Source: Rattus norvegicus | Taxonomy: Eukaryota; Chordata; Mammalia; Rodentia; Muridae | DNA: 64,000 nt | Direction of reading: 5' to 3' | Assembly (NCBI RefSeq): GCF_036323735.1 | Contig: NC_086024.1 | Location: forward strand, 70,071,924 to 70,135,923 | In this document: positions 12,066 to 22,257 of the stretch, in pieces | Layout of the letters: each line of letters starts with the position of its first letter | How positions within the stretch are numbered: the first letter of the stretch is position 1 | The notes under the pieces: generated by a model | What the model was told of the DNA's origin: nothing | Database searches by the model: none | The model's input: only the letters and a program-made list of their open reading frames with translations | Position numbers and translations under genes: made by a program

Positions 12066-12250
12066 TTAATTCACAAGTATATTTGGATATATGTGTCAAT
12101 ATACATACACAGAGATCAAAATGCATCACAGGCACTGGAGGTGAACTTTCAATAATTTGTGAGCCAGTAGAAATGAATGATATGGACTGAGTTTAGATCA
12201 GCTGGAAGAATCACAAGTGCTTCAAACTGCTGAACCATATTTCCAGTCTG
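12066..12250 (-). mobile_element. Diverged B3-like SINE
   Basis: The plus strand shows degraded reverse-complement B3 landmarks in order: GGCACTGGAGGTGA, TTGTGAGCCA, CTGGAAGAATCACAAGTGCTTC, CTGCTGAACCATATTTCCAG. It lies next to the B1-like relic. Confidence 0.6.
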
Positions 12251-12534
12251 TCAAAATATTCCTTAATTTAATGTTTGGATTTCTGATTAAGTTGGGGGAT
12301 ATTTGAGTTTGTGTTGGTGCCTCCTGGTGCTGTGTTTATACCACAGGCAAGGAAAGGTTTTCATAGATTTATGAGGGATGAAGGCTCACAGTTATTTTGG
12401 ATGAAAGAGTTTTGCGTATTTAACTTCAACAAAACCATGTCAATTAGCAAACAGAAGTGGAGATTCACCCTTTTTTAAAAGTTAAATGTCTGCATTCCAA
12501 TGTCATTTGCTGAAACAGCCATTGAAATGCAACT

Positions 12535-12539
<5 letters not shown>

Positions 12540-12582
<43 letters not shown>
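12540..12582. repeat. (CA)n microsatellite
   Basis: About 21 uninterrupted CA units. Confidence 0.97.
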
Positions 12583-12583
<1 letters not shown>

Positions 12584-12948
12584 ACATACAAACTAGGCAA
12601 AATTGAATTCTGTATATACTCACAGAAATAAGAGCTAAATATTGAAAATTTACTTTGAGATAAATCTAAATATAAAAATATTTACTTTTGATGTAAAAAT
12701 AACTGTTATGAACCACTAGATACATAGAGACTGCAATTTCCTCGCAAATGCTGAAGAAGTAGGCAGTATTTCCAAAAATTCTAAGATGTTTCAATCTATG
12801 AAGTATTTTCATTTTCTGAATTCACTTCTTTTGCTTTCACTGTTAAAAGGCACACATTATACAAGCACAATCTACTATGATATTATAAAATAGTGGACCC
12901 TGAGTTTCTTGGGTGTTGAATCCACTTTATTGCAGTAGGTACATATGT
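12583..12948. other. Unassigned sequence
   Basis: AT-rich; nothing recognised between the CA repeat and the start of the Lx fragment. Confidence 0.45.
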
Positions 12949-13312
12949 TTGATTATTTCCTGCCATTTATGCCTTTTGGGTGTGAATCATTAATTTTGTT
13001 CTAGAGTGTTCAGGTGTAATGTTAAGTTACTAGTACAGGATCATTTCATATTTTGTTTGTTTGCTTTGTTTTTTAATGTAGGCACATTGTATTATGAGCT
13101 TGTGTATTAAAACTCATTGTTTCCAGAAATTGGGGCATGCTGGGTATTCATTTTCATTGAATTCTAGAAAATGTTTAATTTAATTTTTTATTACTATTTG
13201 ACTCATTTATTTTCATCCAGTAGAGTTCTTCAGTTTCCATGACTTTGTAAGCTTCCTCTTCTTGTGGATATCCAGCTTTGATCTATGGTAGTCTAACAAA
13301 ATGCAGGCAGGG

Positions 13313-13362
13313 TTTGGTTTGTTTTTTGTTTTTTGTTTTTTGTTTTTTGTTTTTTTTTGTGG
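13313..13362. repeat. (TTTTTTG)n low-complexity tract
   Basis: Several GTTTTTT units in series, inside the endonuclease region of Lx-1. Confidence 0.9.
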
Positions 13363-14020
13363 TTGTGACTTGCTTTGTGTCCCAATATCTCATCAATTTT
13401 AAAGAAAGTTCTATGAGGTTCAGATAAGAAGGTATATTCCTGTATGTTTGGGTGAACTGTTCTGTAAGGATCTGCCAGGTCTATTTGGTTTATAAAGTAT
13501 ATTAGCTTTAGCATTTCTTTGTTTAGTTTTTGTCTCAAAGACCTGCCTATTGGAGAGAGTAGGATATTGAAGTCTCCCACTACAAGTGTGTTTGGGTCAA
13601 TATGTGATTTGAGCTGTAATAGTGCTTCTTTTAGAAACGTTGAGACCCTTGTGTCTATGCAATCGATGTTAAGAATTGAAATATCATCTTGGTGGATTTT
13701 TCCTTTGACAAGTGTGTAGTATCTATCTTTCTCAATTTCCTCTGAGTAGTTTTGTTTTGAAGTCTATTTTGTAAATATTAGGGTGACTACTCCAGCTTGT
13801 TTCTTATTCCATTTGCTTAGGATATCTTTTCCCAACCCTTTACACTGACGCAATGTCTACTCTCCATGTTGGGGTGTGTTTTTTGTGTGAATGAGAAGGA
13901 TGGGTTCTGTTTTCCAATCCTTTCTGCTTTTTTGAAGACTTGAGATCATTGATATTGAGAGATATCAATGACTAATAATCTTTGATTCCACTTATTTGCT
14001 GGCACTGCTGCTGTTATGGT

Positions 14021-14173
14021 TGATGGTGGTGATGGTGGTCGTGTGGGTCTGTGTGCGTGTGTGCGGTTGTGTATGCTTGTGTATGCTTCCGTGTGTTTTT
14101 ATTTGTATGTGCGTGTGCATGTGCGTGCGTACGTGCGTGCGTGCGTGCTTGTGTGTGTGTGTGTGTGTGTGTT
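14021..14173. repeat. GT/GTGC-rich tract ending in (TG)n
   Basis: A degenerate GTGTGC/GCGT tract about 150 bp long finishes with (GT)n. It sits in the inter-ORF spacer of Lx-1 and could adopt Z-DNA in principle. Confidence 0.85.
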
Positions 14174-15684
14174 GCAGTTGCCCTTCGTTTGATGTTGCTG
14201 TTCTGACGTTATTTATTCCTTAACTTTTCATGGTTGCAGTGAACCTCTTGAAGGTTGAAGTTTTCCTCCTCTCAATAGTAGGGCTGGATTGTTGACAGTT
14301 ATTCAGTAAATTTGACTTCTTCATTGAGGAACTTATTTTCTCTACCTATTGATCATTTGAAAGTTTTTTTGATTGAAAGTTTTCCCGGTAGTATGGAATA
14401 ACATCTGTGGCATCACAGAGTTTGCAGCTTGTCTGCCCAGGCCCTTCTGTTTTCAGAGTTTCCATTGAGAATCCAGGTGTTACTCTAATATATAGACCAA
14501 ATTGTCTCTTTCCTTGCAGCTTTTAATAGTCTTTCTTTCTTCTGTACATTTAGTGTTTTGATTATTATGTGGAAAGAGAACTCTCTTTTCTGGTCCTCTC
14601 TATTCGGTTTTCTGTATGCTTCATGTATCTTTATAGTCATCTCCTTCTTTAGAATATAATAATTTTCTTCTATGATGTTGTTGAAAATATTTTCTGGATG
14701 TTCAAGCTATGATTCTTCTCATTCCTCTATTTCTATTTTTCTTAGTTTTATTTTTCACTGTGTCCAAGATTTCCTAAAATATTTATATAAGAGTTTGTTA
14801 GATTTAACATTTTCTTTGGTGGAAAAATCCATTTCTTCTCTCATATTTTCAACCTCTGAGATTCCCTCTTCAATCTCTTATATTCTGTTGATAAATCTTG
14901 CCCCTCTGGTTCTTTATGGCATTCCTAAATTTTCATTTTCAGAATTTCCTTAATTGTGTTTTCTCTTTTTATTTATTTAATTTATTTATTCCTTTATTTT
15001 TCTGGTTTTAACACTCTAGATTTTTATTCCCTTCCTTGTTCATCTTCTGACTGTTCCACATCCCAAACCTCCTCCCCTCCCCATCAGACCTCTAAACTCC
15101 CTGCGGCTTCGAATCTCTTAAGTGTTAGGTGAATCTTCTCTGACTGAAAAGCTGGGTACAACCCAGATATCCCACCACAGAATAATGGATACAGAAAATG
15201 TGGTTCCTTTACACAATGAAATACTGTTTGGCTAAAAAGAACAAGGAAATCCTGAGTTTTACAGGCAAATGTATGGAACTAGAAAATATCATCCTGAGTT
15301 TGGTAACTGAGACCCAAAAAAGACATGCACAGTATGTACTCACTAATAAGTGGATATTAGCGGAATAAACAAACAAACAAAAACAAAAACCCCAAGATAC
15401 AGAATATCCAAGATACAATCCACAGAACTCAAAAAGCTCAACAAGTCAAATGACTCAAGTGAGGATGCTTCAGTCACACTTGGAAGGGAGAAGAAAGCAA
15501 CCACAGCAGGAAGGGAAGGAAAAACCTAGGAGAGAAAAGGTATTGGGTGGGGGATGGAGAGGGGAACATGATCTGGTATTATGTAGGGGAAAATGACTAA
15601 AACCCTGAGGGCCAGCAGAGAGAATGGAAACAGGCAACCTTGGGGAGTTGGAAGTTGGGAGGACCCTCCAGAATGTACTAGAGT

Positions 15685-15996
15685 CCTGGTGTTAGCATTC
15701 TGTCTCACCTCCACCTCCACAGATATTCGCGACACTATAAAAGGGGCTGCTTGTCCCCTCCTCACTTTCTTGTTCTCTCTTGCTTTTCCTCTCTTCCCCC
15801 TTTTCCCTTCTTTCCCCATTCCTCTCCCCACTTCCCTCTACATGCTCATGGCCAGCTTCTACTCCTCTCCTCCTCTACTCTTCTTTCCCTCATTCTTTTT
15901 CCTTGTTTTGAACCCTCATTAAACCTTTCCATGTGGAACCTTGTTGGCCTAGTGTGGTTTGTTCAGACATTAGCAGATTTCTACTCCAACACCTGG
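15685..15996. repeat. 5-bp target-site duplication (CCTGG) flanking a solo LTR
   Basis: CCTGG occurs at 15685-15689 and 15992-15996. Removing the LTR and one copy restores a continuous Lx 3' UTR. A 5-bp duplication is typical of ERVL/MaLR-type elements. Confidence 0.8.
15690..15991 (+). mobile_element. Solo LTR, probably ERVL-MaLR (MT-like)
   Basis: This 302-bp insertion begins TG and ends CA, is flanked by CCTGG, and contains no internal retroviral genes. It has a TATA box (TATAAAA, 15736-15742), a long pyrimidine-rich centre, a CTCATGGCCAGCTTCTACTC segment and an ATTAAA polyadenylation-type signal (15918-15923), all in sense order on the plus strand. Its size, duplication length and layout fit a MaLR MT-type LTR; the exact subfamily is not established. 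It lies inside the 3' UTR of Lx-2 and is therefore younger than that element. Confidence 0.75.
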
Positions 15997-17300
15997 GAGG
16001 TGAGACATTCTCAGGATTCAAAGGGAGGGTCCTTAGATCAAATGCCCTACAGTGGGGAGAGGGAATGTTTAGAGCCCACCTCCAACAAAAAGACAGGGCA
16101 TCAAGTATGGGATGGGGTTACTATCCCACAATCAACAACCCATTGTTTATCTTGTCAGCAAGAACTGTAGGGATGGAAATGGAGAAGAGCCTGAGGAAAA
16201 GAAGGTCCAGTGTCAGGCAAAAGTAGGATCAGCTGAAGGAGAGGGCTTTAAGGCTTGACACTTACTGAGGCTGTGGGTCTGTTATGAAAAGAGACCTATT
16301 ACGACTATCCTCTCAAAGACCCAAAAAGCAACTGACTCAGATGCAAATTTTTGCGCCCAACCAATAAACAGAAGCTGCTGACCCCTCTGGTTTAATTACG
16401 GAAAAGCTGGAAGACTCTTAAGAGGGGGATGACCCTGTAAGAGGACCATCAGTCTCAATTAACCTAGACACCTAAGATCTCTCAGACACTGGATTATCAA
16501 CTAAGTAGCATACACCAGCTGATATGAGGTTTCTCAAAACATATATAGCTTAGGACTGCCAGGTCTTTTTTTTTGTGATTTTTTTTTTTAACATGAGTAT
16601 TTCTTACTTACATTTCGAGTGTTATTCCTTTCCTGGTTTACTGGCCAACATCCCCCTTACCCCTCCCCCTCCCCTTCTTTATGGGTGTTCCACTCCCCAT
16701 CCTCCCCCCATTGCCGCCCTTCCCCCAACAATCACATTCTCTGGGGGTTCACTCTTAACAGGACCAAGGGCTTCCCTTCCACTGGTGATCTTACTAGGAT
16801 ATTCATTGCTACCTATGAGGTCAGAGTCCAGGGTCAGTCCATGTATAGTCTTTAGGTAGTGGCTTAGTCTCTGGAAGCTCTGGTTGCTTGGCTTTGTTGT
16901 AGATATGGGGTCTCGAGCCCCTTCAAGCTCTTCCAGTTCTTTCTCTGATTCCTTCAATGGGGGTCCTGTTCTCAGTTCAGTGGTTTGCTGCTGGCATTCG
17001 CCTCTGTATTTGCGGTATACTGGCTGTGTCTCTCAGGAGAGATCTACATCCGGCTCCTGTCTGCCTGCACTTCTTTGCTTCATCCATCTTGTCTAATTGG
17101 GTGGCTGTATATATATGGGCCACATGTGGGGCAGCCACTGAATGGGTGTTCCTTCTGTCTCTGTTTTAATCTTTGCCTCTCCCTTCCCTGCCAAGGGTAT
17201 TCTTGTTCCCCGTCTAAAGAAGGAGTGAAGCATTCCCATTTTGATCATCCGTCCTGAGTTTCATGTGTTCTAGGCATCTAGGGTAATTCAAGCATTTGGG

Positions 17301-20300
17301 CTAATAGCCACTTATCAATGAGTGCATACCATGTGTGTTTTCCTGTGATTGGGTTAGCTCACTCAGGATGATATTTTCCAGTTCTAACCATTTGCCTACG
17401 AATTTCATAAACTCGTTGTTTTTGATAGCTGAGTACTATTCCACTGTGTAGATGTACCATACTTTCTGTATCCATTCCTCTGTTGAAGGGCATCTGGGTT
17501 CTTTCCAGTTTCTGGTTATTATAAATAAGTCTGCGATGAACATAGTGGAGAACGTGTCTCCTTTATATGTTGAGGCATCTTTTGGGTATATGCCCAAGAG
17601 AGGTATAGCTGGAACCTCAGGCAGTTCAATGTCCAATTTTCTGAGGAACCTTCAGACTGATTTCCAGAATGGTTTTACCAGTCTGCAAGCCCACCAACAA
17701 TGGAGGAGTGTTCCTCTTTCTCCACATCCTCGCCAGCATCTGCTGTCACCTGAGTTTTTGATCTTAGCCATTCTCACTGGTGTGAGGTGAAATCTCAGGG
17801 TTGTTTTGATTTGCATTTCCCTTAATGACTAGAGATGTTGAACATTTCTTTAGGTGTTTCTCAGCCATTCGGCATTCCTCAGCTGTGAATTCTTTGTTTA
17901 GCTCTGAACCCCATTTTTTTAATAGGATTATTTGTTTCCCTGCGGTCTAACTTCTTGAGTTGTTTGTATATTTTGGATAAAAGGCCTCTATCTGTTGTAG
18001 GATTGGTAAAGATCTTTTCCCAATCTGTTGGTTGCCGTTTTGTCCTAACCACAGTGTCCTTTGCCTTACAGAAGCTTTGCAGTTTTATGAGATCCCATTT
18101 GTCGATTCTTGATCTTAGAGCATAAGCCATTGGTGTTTTGTTCAGGAAATTTTTTCCAGTGCCCATGTGTTCCAGATGCTTCCCTAGTTTTTCTTCTATT
18201 AGTTTGAGTGTGTCTGGTTTGATGTGGAGGTCCTTGATCCACTTGGACTTAAGCTTTGTGCAGGGTGATAAGCATGGATCGATCTGCATTCTTCTACATG
18301 TTGACCTCCAGTTGAACCAGCACCATTTGCTGAAAATGCTATCTTTTTTCCATTGGATGGTTTTGGCACCTTTGTCGAAAATCAAGTGACCATAGGTGTG
18401 TGGGTTCATTTCTGGGTTTTCAATTCTATTCCATTGGTCTATCTGTCTGTCTCTGTACCAATACCATGCAGTTTTTATCACTATTGCTCTGTAATACTGC
18501 TTGAGTTCAGGGATAGTGATTCCCCCTGAAGTCCTTTTATTGTTGAGGATAGCTTTAGCTATCCTGGTTTTTTTGTTATTCCAGATGAATTTGCAAATTA
18601 TTCTGTCTAACTCTTTGAAGAATTGGATTGGTATTTTGATGGGATTGCATTGAATCTGTAGATTGCTTTTGGAAAAATGGCCATTTTTACTATATTAATC
18701 CTGCCAATCCATGAGCATGCGAGATCTTTCCATCTTCTGAGGTCTTCTTCAATTTCTTTCCTCAGTGTCTTGAAGTACTTATTGTACAGATCTTTTACTT
18801 GCTTGGTTAAAGTCACACCGAGGTACTTTATATTATTTGGGTCTATTATGAAGGGTGTCGTTTCCCTAATTTCTTTCTCGGCTTGTTTCTCTTTTGTATA
18901 GAGGAAGGCAACTGATTTATTTGAGTTAATTTTATACCCAGCCACTATGCTGAAGTTGTTTATCAGCTTTAGTAGTTCTCTGCTGGAACTTTTGGGATCA
19001 CTTAAATATACTATCATATCATCTGCAAATAGTGATATTTTGACTTCTTCTTTTCTGATCTGTATCCCCCTTGATCTCCTTTTGTTGTCTGATTGCTCTG
19101 GCTAGAACTTCAAGAACTATATTGAATAAGTAGGGAGAGAGTAGGCAGCCCTGTCTAGTCCCTGATTTTAGTGGGATTGCTTCAAGTTTCTCTCCATTTA
19201 GTTTAATGTTAGCAACTGGTTTGCTGTATATGGCTTTTACTATGTTTAGGTATGGGCCTTGAATTCCTATTCTTTCCAGGACTTTTATCATGAAGGGGTG
19301 TTGAATTTTGTCAAATGCTTTCTCAGCGTCTAATGAAATGATCATGTGGTTTTGTTCTTTCAGTTTGTTTATATAATGGATCACGTTGATTGTTTTCTGT
19401 ATATTAAACCATCCCTGCATGCCTGGGATGAAGCCTACTTGATCATGGTGGATGATTGTTTTGATGTGCTCTTGAATTCGGTTTGCCAGAATTTTATTGA
19501 GGATTTTTGCATTGATATTCGTAAGGGAAATTGGTCTGAAGTTTTCTTTCTCTGTTGGGTCTTTGTGTGGTTTAGGTATAAGAGTAATTGTGGCTTCGTA
19601 GAAGGAATTCAGTAGTGATCCATCTCTTTCAGTTTTGTGGAATAGTTTGGATAATATTGGTATGAGGTCTTCTATGAAGGTTTGATAGAATTCTGCACTA
19701 AACCTGTCTGGACCTGGACACTTTTTGGTTGGAAGACCTTTAATGACTGCTTCTATTTCCTTAGGAGTTATTGGGTTGTTTAACTGGTTTATCTGTTCCT
19801 GATTCAACTTCGGTACCTGGTATCTGTCTAGGAAATTGTCCATTTCCTGAAGATTTTCAAGTTGTGTTGAATATAGGCTTTTATAGTAAGATCTGATGAT
19901 TTTTTGAATTTCCTCTGAATCTGTAGTTATGTCTACCTTTTCATTTCTGATTTTGTTAATTTGGACACACTCTCTGTGTCCTCTCGTTAGTCTGGCTAAG
20001 TGTTTATCTATCTTGTTGATTTTCTCAAAGAACCAACTTTTGGTTCTGTTGATCCTTTCTATGGTCCTTTTTGTTTCTACTTGGTTGATTTCAGCTCTGA
20101 GTTTGATTATTTCCTGCCTTCTACTCCTCCTGGGTGTATTTGCTTCTTTTTGTTCTAGAGCTTTTAGGTGTGCTGTCAAGCTGCTGACATATGCTCTTTC
20201 CTGTTTCTTTCTGCAGGCACTTATGCAGTTTTCCTCTTAGCACAGCTTTCATTGTGTCCCATAAGTTTGAGTATGTTGTATCTTCATTTTCATTAAATTC

Positions 20301-21125
20301 TAAAAAGTTTTTAATTTCTTTCTTTATTTCTTCCTTGACCAGGTTATCATTGAGTAGAGCATTGTTCAATTTCCACGTATATGTGGGCATTCTTCCCTTA
20401 TTGTTATTGAAGACCAGTTTTAGGCCGTGGTGGTCCGATAGCACGCATGGGATTATTTCTATCTTTCTGTACCTGTTGAGGCCCGTTTTTTGACCAATTA
20501 TATGGTTAATTTTGGAGAAAGTACCATGAGGAGCTGAGAAGAAGGTATATCCTTTTGCTTTAGGATAGAATGTTCTATAAATATCCGTTAAGTCCATTTG
20601 GCTCATGACTTCTCTTAGTCTGTCTACATCACTGTTTAATTTCTGTTTCCATGATCTGTCCATTGATGAGAGTGGGGTGTTGAAATCTCCCACTATTATT
20701 GTGTGAGGTGCAATGTGTGTTTTGAGCTTTAGTAAGGTTTCTTTTACATATGTAGGTGCCCTTGTATTTGGGGCATAGATATTTAGGATTGAGAGTTCAT
20801 CTTGGTTGATTTTTCCTTTGATGAATATGAAGTGTCCTTCCTTATCTTTTTTGATGACTTTTAGTTGGAAATTGATTTTATTTGATATTAGAATGGCTAC
20901 TCCAGCTTGCTTCTTCTGACCATTTGCTTGGAAAGTTGTTTTCCAGCCTTTCACTCTGAGGTAGTGTCTGTCTTTGTCTCTGAGGTGTGTTTCCTGTAGG
21001 CAGCAGAATGCAGGGTCCTCGTTGCGTATCCAGTTTGTTAATCTATGTCTTTTTATTGGGGAGTTGAGGCCATTGATATTGAGAGATATTAAGGAATAGT
21101 GATTATTGCTTCCCGTTATATTCAT
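17301..21125 (-). pseudogene. L1-B ORF2, multiply frame-shifted
   Basis: The endonuclease region (20121-21125) and reverse transcriptase region (19019-20179 and onward) are recognisable. Lesions seen: the net 5-bp deletion at 20217-20228 shared with L1-A; an extra C in the run at 19066-19070; a lost G near 18642; an extra T near 17914-17920; an extra A near 17824; and a TAT-to-TAG stop at 17436. In the endonuclease the conserved KID motif reads KIN (codon 20505-20507), equivalent to human D205N, while the N14, E43, D145/N147 and D229/H230 equivalents are kept. Non-functional. Confidence 0.93.
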
Positions 21126-21183
21126 ATTTGATGTGAGGTTATGTTTGTGTGCTTTCATTCTCTTTGTTTTGTTGCCAAGACGA

Positions 21184-22257
21184 TTAGTTTCTTGCTTCTT
21201 CTAGGGTATAGCTTGCCTCCTTATGTTGGGCTTTACCATTTATTATCCTTTGTATTGCTGGATTTGTAGAAAGATATTGTGTAAATTTGGTTTTGTCATG
21301 GAATATCTTGGTTTCTCCATCAAAGTTAATTGAGAGTTTTGCTGGATACAGTAATCTGGGCTGGCATTTGTGTTCTCTTAGGGTCTGTATAACATCAGTC
21401 CAGGATCTTCTGGCCTTCATAGTTTCTGGCGAGAAGTCTGGTGTGATTCTGATAGGTCTCCCTTTATATGTTACTTGACCTTTTTCCCTTACTGCTTTTA
21501 ATATTCTTTCTTTATTTTGTGCGTTTGGTGTTTTGACAATTATGTGACGGGAGGTGTTTCTTTTCTGGTCCAATCTATTTGGAGTTCTGTAGGCTTCTTG
21601 TATGCTTATGGGTATCTCTTTCTTTAGGTTAGGGAAATTTTCTTCTATGATTTTGTTGAAGATATTTATTGGTCCTTTGAACTGGGAGTTTTCACTCTCT
21701 TCTATACCTATTATCCTTAGGTTTGATCTTCTCATTGAGTCCTGGATTTCCTGTATGTTTTGGACCAGTAGCTTTTTCCGCTTTACATTATCTTTGACAG
21801 TTGAGTCAATGATTTCTATGGAATCTTCTGCTCCTGAGATTCTCTCTTCCATCTCTTGTATTCTGTTGGTGAAGCTTGTATGTACAGCTCCTTGTCTCTT
21901 CTTTTGGTTTTCTATATCCAGGGTTGTTTCCATGTGTTCTTTCTTGATTGCTTCTATTTCCATTTTTAATTCCTTCAACTGTTTGATTGTGTTTTCCTGG
22001 AATTCTTTCAGGGATTTTTGCGATTCCTCTCTGTAGGCTTCTACTTGTTTATTAATGTTTTCCTGTGCTTCCCTAAGTGTGTTCAGGTCTTTCCTGAAGT
22101 CCTCCAGCATCATGATCAAATATGATTTTGAAACTAGATCTTGCTTTTCTGGTGTGTTTGGATATTCCATGTTTGTTTTGGTGGGAGAATTGGGCTCCGA
22201 TGATGGCATGTAGTCTTGGTTTATGTTGCTTGGGTTCCTGCGCTTGCCTCTCGCCAT
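21184..22257 (-). CDS. L1-B ORF1, full-length frame
   Basis: An uninterrupted 357-residue ORF1p frame from MARGKRRNP to the normal C-terminus (TLEEARN). Domain order is a basic N-terminus, a coiled coil (about 45-170), an RRM-like domain starting near RRSNLRIIGIEE, and a C-terminal domain with RPIRITPDFSPETMKARR. It has the shorter 53-63 form (DLNTLRE) shared with L1-A, against the form one residue longer in C and D. An RNA-binding protein could in principle be made even though the element cannot encode ORF2p. Confidence 0.9.
   Translation of the reverse strand: MARGKRRNPSNINQDYMPSSEPNSPTKTNMEYPNTPEKQDLVSKSYLIMMLEDFRKDLNTLREAQENINKQVEAYREESQKSLKEFQENTIKQLKELKMEIEAIKKEHMETTLDIENQKKRQGAVHTSFTNRIQEMEERISGAEDSIEIIDSTVKDNVKRKKLLVQNIQEIQDSMRRSNLRIIGIEESENSQFKGPINIFNKIIEENFPNLKKEIPISIQEAYRTPNRLDQKRNTSRHIIVKTPNAQNKERILKAVREKGQVTYKGRPIRITPDFSPETMKARRSWTDVIQTLREHKCQPRLLYPAKLSINFDGETKIFHDKTKFTQYLSTNPAIQRIINGKAQHKEASYTLEEARN

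Larger units (their letters stand above)
12949..14960 (-). mobile_element. L1: Lx-1: old L1 fragment (ORF2 5' part, inter-ORF spacer, ORF1)
   Basis: This is diverged L1 on the minus strand. It covers the ORF2 region from just after the endonuclease back to the ORF2 start (to about 13990), a GT-rich inter-ORF spacer, and part of ORF1 (about 14240-14960). A 95-codon piece (13293-13580) retains endonuclease landmarks: GDFN, the TFLSEPHRTFFKIDEI segment and GHK. The 3' part of ORF2 is missing, and the ORF1 side is interrupted at about 14960 by the insertion of Lx-2. It contains a (TTTTTTG)n expansion and many stops. Confidence 0.85.
14961..16566 (-). mobile_element. L1: Lx-2: 5'-inverted (twin-primed) old L1
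   Basis: The element has two opposed parts. Positions 14961-15151 are the last part of an Lx 3' UTR and its A/T-rich tail on the minus strand. Positions 15152-16566 are the end of ORF2 plus the upstream 3' UTR on the plus strand, interrupted by a solo LTR. The outer end of the inverted part (GGACTGCCAGGTCT at 16566) and the inner end of the minus-strand part (CAGTCAGAGAAG) are adjacent in an ordinary Lx 3' UTR. This is the arrangement expected from twin priming during insertion. L1-B starts at the outer boundary, so a target-site duplication cannot be checked. Confidence 0.75.
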
